From Pseudomonadota bacterium (GTDB lineage Bacteria > Pseudomonadota > Alphaproteobacteria > Acetobacterales > Acetobacteraceae), in assembly GCA_021816925.1 (NCBI GenBank), contig JAKAWQ010000040.1:1-36760 (forward strand): a stretch of DNA of 36,760 nt, read 5' to 3'. Position numbers and translations under genes: made by a program. The stretch's first letter is position 1. Every line of letters starts with the position of its first letter. The notes under the pieces were generated by a model. The model was not told the origin of the DNA and ran no database searches. It saw only the letters and a program-made list of their open reading frames with translations. This document shows positions 24,475-32,742 of the stretch, piece after piece.

Positions 24475-24728
24475 CCGAAGGTGATGCCCGCGGTGGTGAG
24501 GTTGGTGTTGCCGTAGTCGGGTTGGGCGTACCAGTTGGTGATGAGGGCGGGCGCGCCAAGCGGCCCGCCGCTCGGCGCGACGGTGGTGCCGAGGCGGTCG
24601 TACTGGAAATAGTCGATGTTGCCGCTGTTGCCGCTGGCGTCGCGGCCGGCGAGCGGCCCGGCGGCGCCCGGCAGATAGGCGAAGCCCTCGAGCAGGGTGC
24701 CGGCCCCGTTGTATTCGGCGATGATCTT
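24475..24728 (-). pseudogene. RHS/YD-repeat-like internal gene fragment
   Basis: The minus strand is open for 85 codons without a start: KIIAEYNGAGTLLEGFAYL, PLAGRD, DYFQYDRLGTTVAPSGG, DYGNTNLTTAGITFGYAG. The order Y-D-x-LG-T, then (D)YGN, then FGYAG resembles the C-terminal end of RHS core repeats, which wrap around a toxin domain. It lies directly after, and in the same frame as, the stop (TAG) of the 634-residue gene upstream on that strand, perhaps by chance. Its 3' end is cut by the IS3 fragment. The family call is tentative. Confidence 0.5.
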
Positions 24729-26633
24729 CTAGAACCCGAACATGTGGTCGAGCGAGAAATTTCCTTCCCCTGCCATCAGCCCGTGATAGCCGAAGAGGCG
24801 GCAGGTGGTGTCTCGCACCAGCACGTAACCGGCTTCGCCGGCCGCGGCGAGGTCGGCTCGGGAGAAAATCTCGTCGGGAAAGATCATCGCCGAGCCCGAG
24901 CAGGCGATGAAGACCTTCTCTTCGGCGATCACCTCCCCTCGCGCGTCGTGCAGGAGGAGCACGGTTTCCGAGCGCGGGCGCCAGGGTGCGGAGGCGGGGT
25001 AGATCAGCGCGGAAAAGCTCCGCCGCCCGCCCTCGCCGAGCCTGAGGAAAAGGCGCGTGGAAAGCCCGGGCGGCGGGCCGCCGTAGGATTGCGGCTCGTC
25101 CTTGTAGGTCATCACCGTGTTGAAGATGTGCGAGCCGAAGCTCGTTTCGGCGGCGTGGCCGGAAACACGGTGCTCGTAACGCAGCAGAGCGTGCATCCAG
25201 CCGTCCGCCTCGCCGCCATCGCGAAAGTCGTAAACGAGCTCGGCGTGGCCGCCGGTTTCGAAGAGGGCGCGCTCCGGCAGCACCTGGTCGAGATCGAGGG
25301 CAAGATCGTGCCGGCGCGGCAAGGAGCCGAGGAAGCGCTCGGCGATGCGCGTGCCGGCGGGATCGAAGATGTCGAGGCGGAGCGGGAGCGTCACCTGGCT
25401 TTCGGCCATCGGGTTCGGCTGCACGATGCTGCGAAAATGTTGTCGCGGCAGCACCGGGAAGGGCAGCAGGAAGCCGCGGCCAAGCAGATTCGAGAGCGTG
25501 CGGATGGCGGGATCGGGCTTGAGATCGGCGCGCTCCACGTTGACGTGGGCGATCCGCGCGCGGCCGCCCTGGATCACCTCGTAGCGGGGGCGGACGACGT
25601 GCCGGCCGGCGCGCACCTCGATCTGGGCGGGCCAGTGGATGCCGGGGAGGAGTTTGGCCACGTCCACGGCAAGAGTGGCGTAACCGGGCACGCGCTCAGA
25701 GAGCGGGACGGGTGCCTCGGCGCCCATGCGGTCGAGCGCGATGGTGTTCTCCGGGACGGCGACGGCGTGGCTGTTCTGCACCCAGAGCAGGACGGTCTCA
25801 TCGGAGCGCGGCGCCGGAAGCCCGGCATAACGGGCGGCGGGCCAGGCATTCGCATCGTGCGTGCAGGAGAGAACGCGTGCTCCGCCGCCGTTCACGGAGA
25901 AGGTATCGAGAGCGTATTTGACGACGTCGTGGCCGGCGGCGCCGATGACGTGCAGGAATAGCTGGCCGGTGAAGGGGGCGAGGCCGAAGCGGGCGCGGAC
26001 GGCGCGGCTGTCAATGACGATGCCGCCGGGGCCCGCCGGCGCTTTTTCCTCCCAGGTGGCCAGGACCTCGCCGCCGGCGCCGAAGAGCCGGAGCCAGAGA
26101 CGAACGTCACGGGCGCCGTAGCCTGCCCAGTAGTTGGCGGTGACGAGGCGGGTGGCGATGCCGTCCTGATCACGGAAGAAGGCGTAGTTGGTGGCGTAAT
26201 TGAGCGGATCGAGGGTGCGGCGGTTGCCGAGGAGCGAGTCGGGCAGGCGGACGGCATCGAGGCTCGCGATTTCAGCGCCGGCGGGGGCAAGCGCGGCAAC
26301 GCGGGGCAAGATGCGGGCGGCATCGAAGGCGGCGATCAGCACGGCGCGCGCGCCCGAGGCCGAAAGGTCCGTAAGCGGGCGGCAGGAGAGGCCGGCGCGC
26401 GGCGCGCCGATCTCACGCACGTCCTGAACGAAGATGCCGGCCAGCGGCGGGGCCTCGGGGTGCAGCGCGAGCAGGGCGGCGGCGATGCCGCCCGGATCGA
26501 AGAGCGCGACCGGCGCGTGCGCGGCCAAACGCGCGTAGAGCCGCGCCACCGCCTCGGCAGCGAGCGGGTGGGCGAGCGCCTTGTAGATGACGTTGCCGCC
26601 GCGGCGCTGGTCGAAGGTTTCAATCTCGAGCAT
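24729..26633 (-). CDS. Large protein of unknown function in glycosyltransferase operon
   Basis: This 634-residue protein has no family I can name. The N-terminal 150 residues look like a Rossmann-type domain (VIYKALAHPLAAEAVARLYARLAAHAPVALFD in parts, AGIFVQDVREIG, RAVLIAAFDAARILPRV). The remainder is beta-rich with repeated strand pairs, for example VTANYWAGYGARDVRLWLRLFG, RIAHVNVERADL, LVYDFRDGGEADGW and FGSHIFNTVMTYKDEPQSYGG. It has no signal peptide. It is the last of four minus-strand genes with glycosyltransferases, so a role in glycan or lipid-carrier modification is plausible. It is separated from the ELM1-like gene by a 105-bp repeat. Confidence 0.75.
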   Translation of the reverse strand: MLEIETFDQRRGGNVIYKALAHPLAAEAVARLYARLAAHAPVALFDPGGIAAALLALHPEAPPLAGIFVQDVREIGAPRAGLSCRPLTDLSASGARAVLIAAFDAARILPRVAALAPAGAEIASLDAVRLPDSLLGNRRTLDPLNYATNYAFFRDQDGIATRLVTANYWAGYGARDVRLWLRLFGAGGEVLATWEEKAPAGPGGIVIDSRAVRARFGLAPFTGQLFLHVIGAAGHDVVKYALDTFSVNGGGARVLSCTHDANAWPAARYAGLPAPRSDETVLLWVQNSHAVAVPENTIALDRMGAEAPVPLSERVPGYATLAVDVAKLLPGIHWPAQIEVRAGRHVVRPRYEVIQGGRARIAHVNVERADLKPDPAIRTLSNLLGRGFLLPFPVLPRQHFRSIVQPNPMAESQVTLPLRLDIFDPAGTRIAERFLGSLPRRHDLALDLDQVLPERALFETGGHAELVYDFRDGGEADGWMHALLRYEHRVSGHAAETSFGSHIFNTVMTYKDEPQSYGGPPPGLSTRLFLRLGEGGRRSFSALIYPASAPWRPRSETVLLLHDARGEVIAEEKVFIACSGSAMIFPDEIFSRADLAAAGEAGYVLVRDTTCRLFGYHGLMAGEGNFSLDHMFGF

Positions 26634-26646
26634 CGCTCCTCCGCGT

Positions 26647-26751
26647 CAGAGCGTTTTCCGTGAGGCTGAAAACGCTCTCCTTTGTTTTCCCGAGCGGGTC
26701 CACGCGCTCCTGAATCGCAACCCGGTTCCGGTCAAGCGCGATCCGCTCCTA
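26647..26751 (+). repeat. 105-bp palindromic repeat, copy 2
   Basis: The second copy of the element at 12542-12646, in the same orientation. The GAGCGTTTTC / GAAAACGCTC stem is identical and the loop differs, while TTTCCCGAGCGG and GTCAAGCGCGATCCGCTC are shared. Its right tip supplies CTAG, in which the complement of CTA (26749-26751) is the TAG stop of the ELM1-like gene. Copies at two gene ends imply a dispersed family. Confidence 0.85.
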
Positions 26752-27675
26752 GTCGAGGCCAAGGCGTCGGCGCATTTCGGCGGCAGCCAAGGAAGTGTCG
26801 TCGAGCGGCGCGACCGGCCAGCGCTCCAGCCGGCCGGCAAACGGCCGCACCCGGCCGGCGGCGGTGAGCGCGGCCACGAACACCGCGTTGCGCCGCGCCC
26901 GGCCGGGGAGGGGGGCTAGCATGACCGGTGCGTTGGTGGCCACCGCCTCGGAGATCATGGAGACGGAATCGACGGTGACGATGATTGCATCGGCGAGGGC
27001 GAGGAGGCCGAAATAGGGGTTCTCCCCCGTGCCGTCCCAGACATAGCCGCCGAGCGGCTCAAGCGCGACCCGCAGTGCCGCCAATGCCGCGGCGCCGGTG
27101 CGGCGCGAGGGGGTGAGCGCGATGCCGGCGCGCTCGCCACGCATCATGGCCGCAAGCTCCGCGCCGAGTCGGGCGCCGGCGGCGCGATCGAGGCGGAAGC
27201 GGCCGTTTGCGCCGCCCACCAGCACGGCGACGAGCGGGCGCGGCAAGTGGGCGAGGCGTGGCGCCCAGAGGGCGGCGGCGGCGGCAAGCCGCGCCGGGGT
27301 CACGCGGTGGAGCGCGGTGCGCGTGACGATGACGTTCGGGCCGGAAATCCTGTCGTGCGCGGCCGCGATGATGAGGTCGAAGCGGTCGAGAGCCATGCGT
27401 GGATGCTGGACCTGCACGACACGCGCGCCGCGCCGGCGGAGCGCCGCGCCGACCGCCGCGGCGACGCCGCCGACGGCGATCACGAGCTCGGGGAACGGGG
27501 GCGCGAGGCCGGTTGCGGCGAGCGGTGCGGGCCAGAGGCGGGCCGCCACCCAGCGCCAGGGCCGGCGCGGAACGAGCACAAGCGTTTCGGCGGGAAGGCC
27601 GGCCGCCTCGGCGAGGCCGATGCCCTGGGATTGCAGGCCCGCATAGTCCTCGCAGAGGATGCGCGTCAGCGGCAT
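26749..27675 (-). CDS. ELM1-family (mitochondrial-fission-like, GT-B fold) protein
   Basis: A 308-residue protein of the bacterial mitochondrial fission ELM1 family. Features include EDYAGLQSQGIGLAEAAGL at the N-terminus, VQHPRMALDRFDLIIAAAHD (the conserved hQ.pr...fDlii..HD segment), VLVGGANGRFRL, and TGENPYFGLLALADAIIVTVDSVSMISEA near the C-terminus, a nucleotide-sugar-like site. Bacterial members are predicted glycosyltransferases near lipopolysaccharide genes. ATG 27675 overlaps the preceding GT gene by 10 bases. The stop TAG lies inside the palindromic repeat copy 2. Confidence 0.88.
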   Translation of the reverse strand: MPLTRILCEDYAGLQSQGIGLAEAAGLPAETLVLVPRRPWRWVAARLWPAPLAATGLAPPFPELVIAVGGVAAAVGAALRRRGARVVQVQHPRMALDRFDLIIAAAHDRISGPNVIVTRTALHRVTPARLAAAAALWAPRLAHLPRPLVAVLVGGANGRFRLDRAAGARLGAELAAMMRGERAGIALTPSRRTGAAALAALRVALEPLGGYVWDGTGENPYFGLLALADAIIVTVDSVSMISEAVATNAPVMLAPLPGRARRNAVFVAALTAAGRVRPFAGRLERWPVAPLDDTSLAAAEMRRRLGLD

Positions 27676-28757
27676 CGCGGGGCCCCCACCGAGGGGGGAA
27701 GCGCGGCCAGGATCGCGCCCGCCAGCTCGGTCCAGGCGGCCTCCGATGTGCCCGGCGCGGCGGTGGCGGGCCGCTTTGACTCCTCGGCGAGCCGCGCCAG
27801 GCAGGCGGCCAGCGCTTCGGGTTCCGGAGCCGAGAGCCGGGCCAGGCTCTCTCCGGCAAGCTGCTCGGCGAGCCCGCCCACGGACGTGGCGACCACCGGG
27901 CGCCCGGCTGCGAGCGCCGCCCCGACGACGCCGCTCTGGCTCGCCTCGCGATACGGCAGCACGACCGCGTCGGCCCAAGCCAGAAGGTTCGCGATTTCGG
28001 CTTCGGGCACCCAGCGGTTCTCGACGCGGACGCCCTCGAGCGCCGCGAGCGCGACAAGCGCGGGGCTTGGCGGGCCGCTGCCGACGATGCGGACGGCGAA
28101 CAGGCCAGCGGGCAGACGCGCGAGCGCGGCGGCCAGGAGGTCGAGCCCTTTGTAGCGGCGCAGCCGGCCGAAGAAAAGCAACCGAAAGGGCCCCTCGTGC
28201 TGACTGCGCGCGGGCACGGGGCCGAAATCGAATGGCGGGTGGGAGGCGACGAGCAGCCGCTCGTTCGAGGCCAGGCCCTGCTCGAGAAGCTTCGCTCCGA
28301 CATGCGGCGAAAGCGCCACCAGCAGCGCAGCGCGGCGCGCCAGCCGCCGCTGCAACGCCATCCGGAAGGGCAGATCGTCGCCCGGATGGCTCTCGGCGTC
28401 GTGGATCACTGCGGCAAAAGGGGTGCCGCGGCGCGCCAGCGCGCCCGCCATCGCGAGATCGAGCAGCGCCGGCATGGCGCATACCGCAAGGTCGGGCCCG
28501 AGCGGCGCGAGGGCGCGCGCGGCGCGGCGGACCAGCCAAGGGAACGCGGCCAGACGCCCGATCAGGCCGGGCCAGCCATTGTAGGTGGGGAAGGGAAGCT
28601 CGCAGGCGGGCGGGGCGGCAGCGTGCAGCAACTCCGCCTGGGCGGAGAGGGAAAGCAGCGCGGTTGTTCCGGGCAGGCGGGCGAAGCCTCCCGCCAGGCC
28701 GGCAGCGAAGCATGGGCCCGCGCCGAGCCGCCCCCAATGCCAGACCAGGACCCTCAC
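27666..28757 (-). CDS. Glycosyltransferase family 4 protein
   Basis: A 363-residue GT-B enzyme. The N-terminal domain opens with RVLVWHWGRLGAGPCFAAGLA and includes FAAVIHDAESHPGD. The C-terminal domain has PFRLLFFGRLRRYKGLDLLAAAL (phosphate strand), VRIVGSGPPS, and LPYREASQSGVVGAALAAGRPVVATSVGGLAE, the donor-binding E/SG-x7 region. It should transfer a sugar from a nucleotide donor to a glycan or lipid at the inner membrane face. GTG 28757 overlaps the upstream gene's stop (GTGA). The donor and acceptor cannot be read from the sequence. Confidence 0.9.
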   Translation of the reverse strand: MRVLVWHWGRLGAGPCFAAGLAGGFARLPGTTALLSLSAQAELLHAAAPPACELPFPTYNGWPGLIGRLAAFPWLVRRAARALAPLGPDLAVCAMPALLDLAMAGALARRGTPFAAVIHDAESHPGDDLPFRMALQRRLARRAALLVALSPHVGAKLLEQGLASNERLLVASHPPFDFGPVPARSQHEGPFRLLFFGRLRRYKGLDLLAAALARLPAGLFAVRIVGSGPPSPALVALAALEGVRVENRWVPEAEIANLLAWADAVVLPYREASQSGVVGAALAAGRPVVATSVGGLAEQLAGESLARLSAPEPEALAACLARLAEESKRPATAAPGTSEAAWTELAGAILAALPPSVGAPRCR

Positions 28758-29998
28758 CGGTCGAGCCCGATGGCAGAGAGGGCCGCTTCGAGCGCGCCGG
28801 CGCCGAGCCGGGCGCGGACGAAAGCTTTTGCACGCGCGCCGAGTGCGGCGCGGGCGGCAGGATCCTCGGCGAGGCGGGCGAGATGGGCCGCCGCCTCGGC
28901 GATGTCGGGCTCGGCCCAGACCGCGCCGGGGGCCTCGAAAACACCGCGCGGATCGCGCGCCGGAATGAGGCGGCAGCCGACGAGTGCGGCGCTCGTTTGG
29001 TCCATGAACTCGAGAGTGGCGGACCAGCCGGTTGCCACCACGGGCTTGCCGAGCAGCATTGCCTCGGCCGGCACAAGGCCGAAGCCTTCGCTCCGGTGCA
29101 GGCTGAGGACGATGTCGGCGGCGCAGGTGAGGGCGTGGTTGTCGGGCCCGGAGAGGACCTCGGTGAAGAGGCGAATGTTGGGAGAGCTCGACGCGGCCGC
29201 GGCAAGGGTGCGGAAATCCTCTGGAGCGGAGCCCGGGTTCCCGACCTTGAGGAGCAGAAGGCGATCGGCACGATCTCCGAAGGCGGCGCGGAAGGCGGCG
29301 AGTGCCGCGAGCGGGTTCTTGCGCACGAAGCTCGAGGCGAGATTGAAGGAGACGAGCACGATGACGGCCTCTGCGGGCAAGCCGAAGGAGGCGCGGTCGC
29401 GCGCCGAGGGCGCGGGTGGTGCGATGGCGAGCGGGTAGGGCACCACGCGCACGCGGCCGGGCATGAGCTTCTCGATCGCGCCGGCGGTGAAACGCGAGGA
29501 CACCCATGCCTCATGCACCAGCGACGCGCCGACATGCCAGGAGGGCGGGACGGTTTCGAGCTCCCAGTTCCAGAAGCCGATCACGCGGCGACCGCGCAGC
29601 ATCCGGCGCGGCTGGCGGAGCAGGACCCAGGGCAGGATCGGCGGGTTGGCGTGCAACAGGAGTGCCGCGCCCGGTGGGGGAGCGGCGGGGGAAGCCTGAG
29701 AGAGGGCGAGGTCGGGCGCGGCGCCGGGCCACATCGAGGCGGCGATGTCAAGCCGCCAGGAGGCAACGCCAAGGGTTTCCAGGGCGTGCAACATCAGACG
29801 CGCGCCCTCGCCGAGGCCGGAGGCGCGCGAAAACTCGCCGACGACGAGGAGGCCCGCGCCGGCGGGGGGAATTGTCCGGTCCGGGCGGGGCGCGAGCGCC
29901 GCCGTGACGCCGACCAAGACGCGTCGCCTCGGCCCTGCCGGCAGCAGGCGCCAGAGCCGGTGCGGGAGCGAGAGCGGCGCGGGTGTGGCCTCGGACAT
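28754..29998 (-). CDS. Glycosyltransferase (GT4-type)
   Basis: A 414-residue glycosyltransferase. An early GEFSRASGLGEGARLML is the acceptor-side glycine loop. IGFWNWELETVPPSW and EAWVSSRFTAGAIEKL follow. Donor-site motif LSLHRSEGFGLVPAEAMLLGKPVVATGW carries the E-x7-E pair of retaining GT4 enzymes. Residues between 225 and 300 (VLVSFNLASSFVRKNPLAALAAF) form the C-domain start. ATG 29998 is chosen over an upstream in-frame ATG at 30058 for lack of homology. It is the first gene of the minus-strand operon. Its stop is coupled to the next GT by GTGA. Confidence 0.9.
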   Translation of the reverse strand: MSEATPAPLSLPHRLWRLLPAGPRRRVLVGVTAALAPRPDRTIPPAGAGLLVVGEFSRASGLGEGARLMLHALETLGVASWRLDIAASMWPGAAPDLALSQASPAAPPPGAALLLHANPPILPWVLLRQPRRMLRGRRVIGFWNWELETVPPSWHVGASLVHEAWVSSRFTAGAIEKLMPGRVRVVPYPLAIAPPAPSARDRASFGLPAEAVIVLVSFNLASSFVRKNPLAALAAFRAAFGDRADRLLLLKVGNPGSAPEDFRTLAAAASSSPNIRLFTEVLSGPDNHALTCAADIVLSLHRSEGFGLVPAEAMLLGKPVVATGWSATLEFMDQTSAALVGCRLIPARDPRGVFEAPGAVWAEPDIAEAAAHLARLAEDPAARAALGARAKAFVRARLGAGALEAALSAIGLDR

Positions 29999-30098
29999 CG
30001 CGCGGCATAGGTGCCGGGAGAGCGGCGGCGGGACAAGCCCGGCCGGCGGGGCGCGCACGGCGGTCTCGATCTCGGCGAGGTGGCAGTAGAGGCCGGCG

Positions 30099-30430
30099 TC
30101 ACCGGTAGATCACCACCGGGCGACCGGGCCAGGCACACTTGGCGCCCGTGCCGGCGGGGAAGGTCCAGCCGGGATGGCCGGCGCTCCGGATATGGCTTTG
30201 CTTCGCGCCCTTCACGTCGAACATGCCGCCCATCCACATTCCGGCATGGCCGGTATCGACCGGCACGATCGCGTCGTCGGGCATGTGCCTGGTCAACTCG
30301 TGGCAGATGCGCCCGGGGCGGACCGGTACGGCATCCGATTCCGGAGCGGAACCATATTTCTCGTGGTACTCCCGGCAGATCGTGCGGATGCGGGCGAACC
30401 GCGGCGCAGCACCTTGCGGCGCGACTGCGG
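30099..30430 (-). pseudogene. Fragment of a ThDP-dependent (acetolactate-synthase-like) enzyme
   Basis: About 110 minus-strand codons read FARIRTICREYHEKYGSAPE, VPVRPGRICHELTRHMPDDA, VDTGHAGMWMGGMFDVKGAK and SHIRSAGHPGWTFPAGTGAK before a stop at 30099. This is the start of the C-terminal diphosphate-binding domain of acetolactate-synthase-like enzymes, ending just before the GDG(A) metal motif. The N-terminal and central domains (about 370 residues) and the rest of the C-terminus are missing. It directly adjoins the end of the amidohydrolase gene. It cannot be functional. Confidence 0.8.
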
Positions 30431-30435
30431 AAGGG

Positions 30436-31674
30436 TCAGCTTGTCGCGAGGATGCGGTGGATTCCTGCTGCGAACACGCGGGCGCCGAGCACGATGTCCG
30501 CCTCGCTCGTGTCCTCGGCCCAATGGTGGCTGATGCCGCCGATGCTCGGCACGAACAGCATCGCCGCGGGCATGCGGCGCGCGAAATTCTGCGCATCGTG
30601 GCCCGCCGCGCTCGGCATGCGCATCCACGCGCCGGGCGCGAGCGCCTCGGCGGCGGCGGCGAAGGCCTGCTGCATTCCGGCATCCATCGCCGCCGGCGCG
30701 GTTGTCGAGCGGGGTGCGAGCGCGAGCCGGCAGGGGCCGGCATCATTGGCCTCGGCGATGAGCGCGGCAAGCCGCTCCGCCATGCGATCGAGCAGGGCGG
30801 GATCGGTGTCGCGGAACTGGAAGTGCATCTCGGCGTGGCCGGGGATGACGCTCGGCTCGCCCGGCTTGAAACGCATGCGCCCGGTGGTCCAGACGCTTCC
30901 CGGTCCGGTGGCGGCGGGGAAGGCGCGGTCGATGGCCACGCAGAGCTTGCAGAGCGCGAGCCCGGCGTCCTTGCGGATTTCCATCCGCGTCGTGCCGGCG
31001 TGGTTCTGCACGCCTTCGGCGGTGATGATGAAGTTGCGCATGCCGACGATCGCGGTGACGACGCCGATGCGGCGGCGTTCCGATTCGAGGCGGTCTCCTT
31101 GCTCGATGTGTGCTTCCGCGTAGCCGAGATAGCGCTCCGGCGGGAGCGCTGCGCGCGGTCGGCCGGCGTAGCCGGCGGCGGCGAGTGCGGAGCGGAGCGG
31201 CGTGCCGTCGCTGCGTTGGCGCGCGGCGTCGATTTCGGCGTCCGTCACCTCGCCCAAGAAGGAGCGGCTGCCGAGGAATTGGCCGAACCAGCCTTCTTCA
31301 TCGGCCCAGGCGGCGACGTCGAGCGCGGGCGCAAGGCCGGCGGCACGCAAGGCGCGCGCGGCGGCGAGGCCGTAGAGGAGGCCGAGCGGCCCGTCGAGCC
31401 GGCCGGCGTGCGGCTGCGATTCGAGGTGCGAGCCGACGAGGAGGGCGCGCGGGGAGAGAGCCCGGCCGATGACGTTGCCGATGCCGTCGATCTCGGGTTT
31501 GAGGCCGGCCTCGGCGAGACGTTCGGCGAACCAGGCGCGGGCAAGGAGATCTTCGGGCGAGAAGGTCGGGCGATGCACGCCGCTCTTGTAGGCGCCGATT
31601 GCCGAGAGTGCCTGAAGATCCGCGAGCAGCCGGTCCGTATCGACGGAGAGAGGCGGCGGCGTGTTCGCGCTCAT
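30436..31674 (-). CDS. M20-family Zn-dependent amidohydrolase (allantoate / N-carbamoyl amino acid type)
   Basis: A 412-residue metallohydrolase of the AllC/HyuC (hydantoinase-carbamoylase) family. Metal-binding motifs are GSHLESQPHAGRLDGPLG (His and bridging Asp), DEEGWFG (Glu pair), EAHIEQGDRLE, and, near the C-terminus, GHDAQNFAR with SIGGISHHWAED. The dimerisation domain lies between, including NHAGTTRM. Likely reactions are cleavage of allantoate, ureidoglycolate or N-carbamoyl amino acids; motifs alone do not separate these. ATG 31674 has no strong ribosome site. No ureide pathway genes are nearby, and broken genes lie on both sides. Confidence 0.88.
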   Translation of the reverse strand: MSANTPPPLSVDTDRLLADLQALSAIGAYKSGVHRPTFSPEDLLARAWFAERLAEAGLKPEIDGIGNVIGRALSPRALLVGSHLESQPHAGRLDGPLGLLYGLAAARALRAAGLAPALDVAAWADEEGWFGQFLGSRSFLGEVTDAEIDAARQRSDGTPLRSALAAAGYAGRPRAALPPERYLGYAEAHIEQGDRLESERRRIGVVTAIVGMRNFIITAEGVQNHAGTTRMEIRKDAGLALCKLCVAIDRAFPAATGPGSVWTTGRMRFKPGEPSVIPGHAEMHFQFRDTDPALLDRMAERLAALIAEANDAGPCRLALAPRSTTAPAAMDAGMQQAFAAAAEALAPGAWMRMPSAAGHDAQNFARRMPAAMLFVPSIGGISHHWAEDTSEADIVLGARVFAAGIHRILATS

Positions 31675-31799
31675 GCGCGGTTTCGCATCGGCGGGCGGAG
31701 GAGCGCCACGAACCCGGGAGCGGCGCGCCACGGGCTTTCGCCCGGCGCGGCCCGGTTGAGTGCCTCCGGAATCGCCGCGTCGTCACAATCGTTCCCGGA

Positions 31800-32105
31800 A
31801 TCGCCGCAGGATTCCCCGAACGGGTTCTTCACGTCGGTCAGCTTGGCGGGGATCAGTTCTTTCTCACCGGACCCTGGGAAGAGGTCGATGACGAAGATCG
31901 GCAGGTTGATCTTGTCCTCCGCGAGGAGATCGAGCATCGGCTTGAGAGGCATCTTGTCGAAGGGGCGAACGTCTCAATAGCGGCGCCCGTCGATCTCGGC
32001 CATGGGAAAGCCGGACGCGAGCGAGGCCGAGCCGGCGAAGCGGCTGCCGCTTCGGGAAGCGAAGGCGGGTGCGGACCTCGCGCGGTTGCGGCAGGGGGCG
32101 GCGGC
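31800..32105 (-). pseudogene. Remnant of a patatin-like phospholipase
   Basis: One minus-strand frame reads AGSASLASGFPMAEIDGRRY then stop (31974-31976). The next frame continues FDKMPLKPMLDLLAEDKINL and PIFVIDLFPGSGEKEL. Patatin-like proteins of the DUF3734 class have the order AS(G)..PP.FP.VEI.G..Y, an Asp-Gly loop, NTPL..hLD, then hVFhVDLF. The Asp-Gly loop is lost between the two frames, indicating a deletion plus frameshift. The N-terminal GxSxG half is not present. A 93-codon open frame (31671-31952) covers the second part but runs into unrelated sequence. Confidence 0.6.
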
Positions 32106-32121
32106 CTGAGCGGCCGCTCTC

Positions 32122-32589
32122 TCAAAGCAGGATGCTCGCGCCGATCAGGCGCAACACCAGGACGGTGGTCAGGATCGCGACCACGGCAACCGAGAGGATC
32201 CAGCGGAGCCACATATAGCCGGGCGGCACGAGAAGGCGGCGGTGCCCGGCGGCCTCCATGACGAGCACTCCGACGAAGCCGGCGATCAGCACGAGGAGCC
32301 CGGCCCAGCGCGGCACCAGGAGCGCAGCCCAGCCGATCAGTGCCGGGACGACGCCGAGCAGGAGCCGCGCGCGCTCGACCTCCGGCGGCGCAGCGGCGGC
32401 CGGCGCCTGCGGTGCCAGCGCCAGGCCCCAATGCACCGCGCCCAGGAAGGCGAGCACGACCGCGCCGTAGCCGATCAGCGCCGGCAGCGCCCAGGTGGCG
32501 GCTTGCGCCAGGCTCGCGAAGCCGCAGAAGAGGAAAGGAAGCAGGCCGGCCAAGCCAAGCAGCGTCGCCAGGAGCGGGAGGCGGGTCAT
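32122..32589 (-). CDS. DUF3429 membrane protein
   Basis: A 155-residue hydrophobic protein with about five membrane segments: LPLLATLLGLAGLLPFLFCG, ALIGYGAVVLAFLGAVHWGLAL, LLGVVPALIGWAALLV, AGLLVLIAGFVGVLVMEA, and a C-terminal WILSVAVVAILTTVLVLRL. The AFLGAVHWG and WLR..L motifs identify DUF3429, found in proteobacteria and of unknown function. AAGGAGA precedes ATG 32589. It is divergent from a Crp/Fnr-type regulator, with a 153-base gap in which I find no TTGAT-N4-ATCAA site. Confidence 0.9.
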   Translation of the reverse strand: MTRLPLLATLLGLAGLLPFLFCGFASLAQAATWALPALIGYGAVVLAFLGAVHWGLALAPQAPAAAAPPEVERARLLLGVVPALIGWAALLVPRWAGLLVLIAGFVGVLVMEAAGHRRLLVPPGYMWLRWILSVAVVAILTTVLVLRLIGASILL

Positions 32590-32742
32590 GGGGTGGTCTC
32601 CTTTCCGGTTCCGTTCATGGCCGGCGGCGGGTCGCGCGGCAAGGTTCTTCCGCGTGCCTTGCCCGGGGCTGGCGATCCCGGGCAGAATCGGCCGCACCTC
32701 GGGGCGGATTCCCCGTCGCCGGAGGGCCAAGGAGATCGGCGC

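Noticed and set aside
27676-29535. N-terminal extension of the ELM1-like gene (long in-frame opening)
   Set aside because: This part overlaps two glycosyltransferase genes and has Ser/Arg/Pro-rich shadow composition. ELM1 homology begins at ATG 27675.
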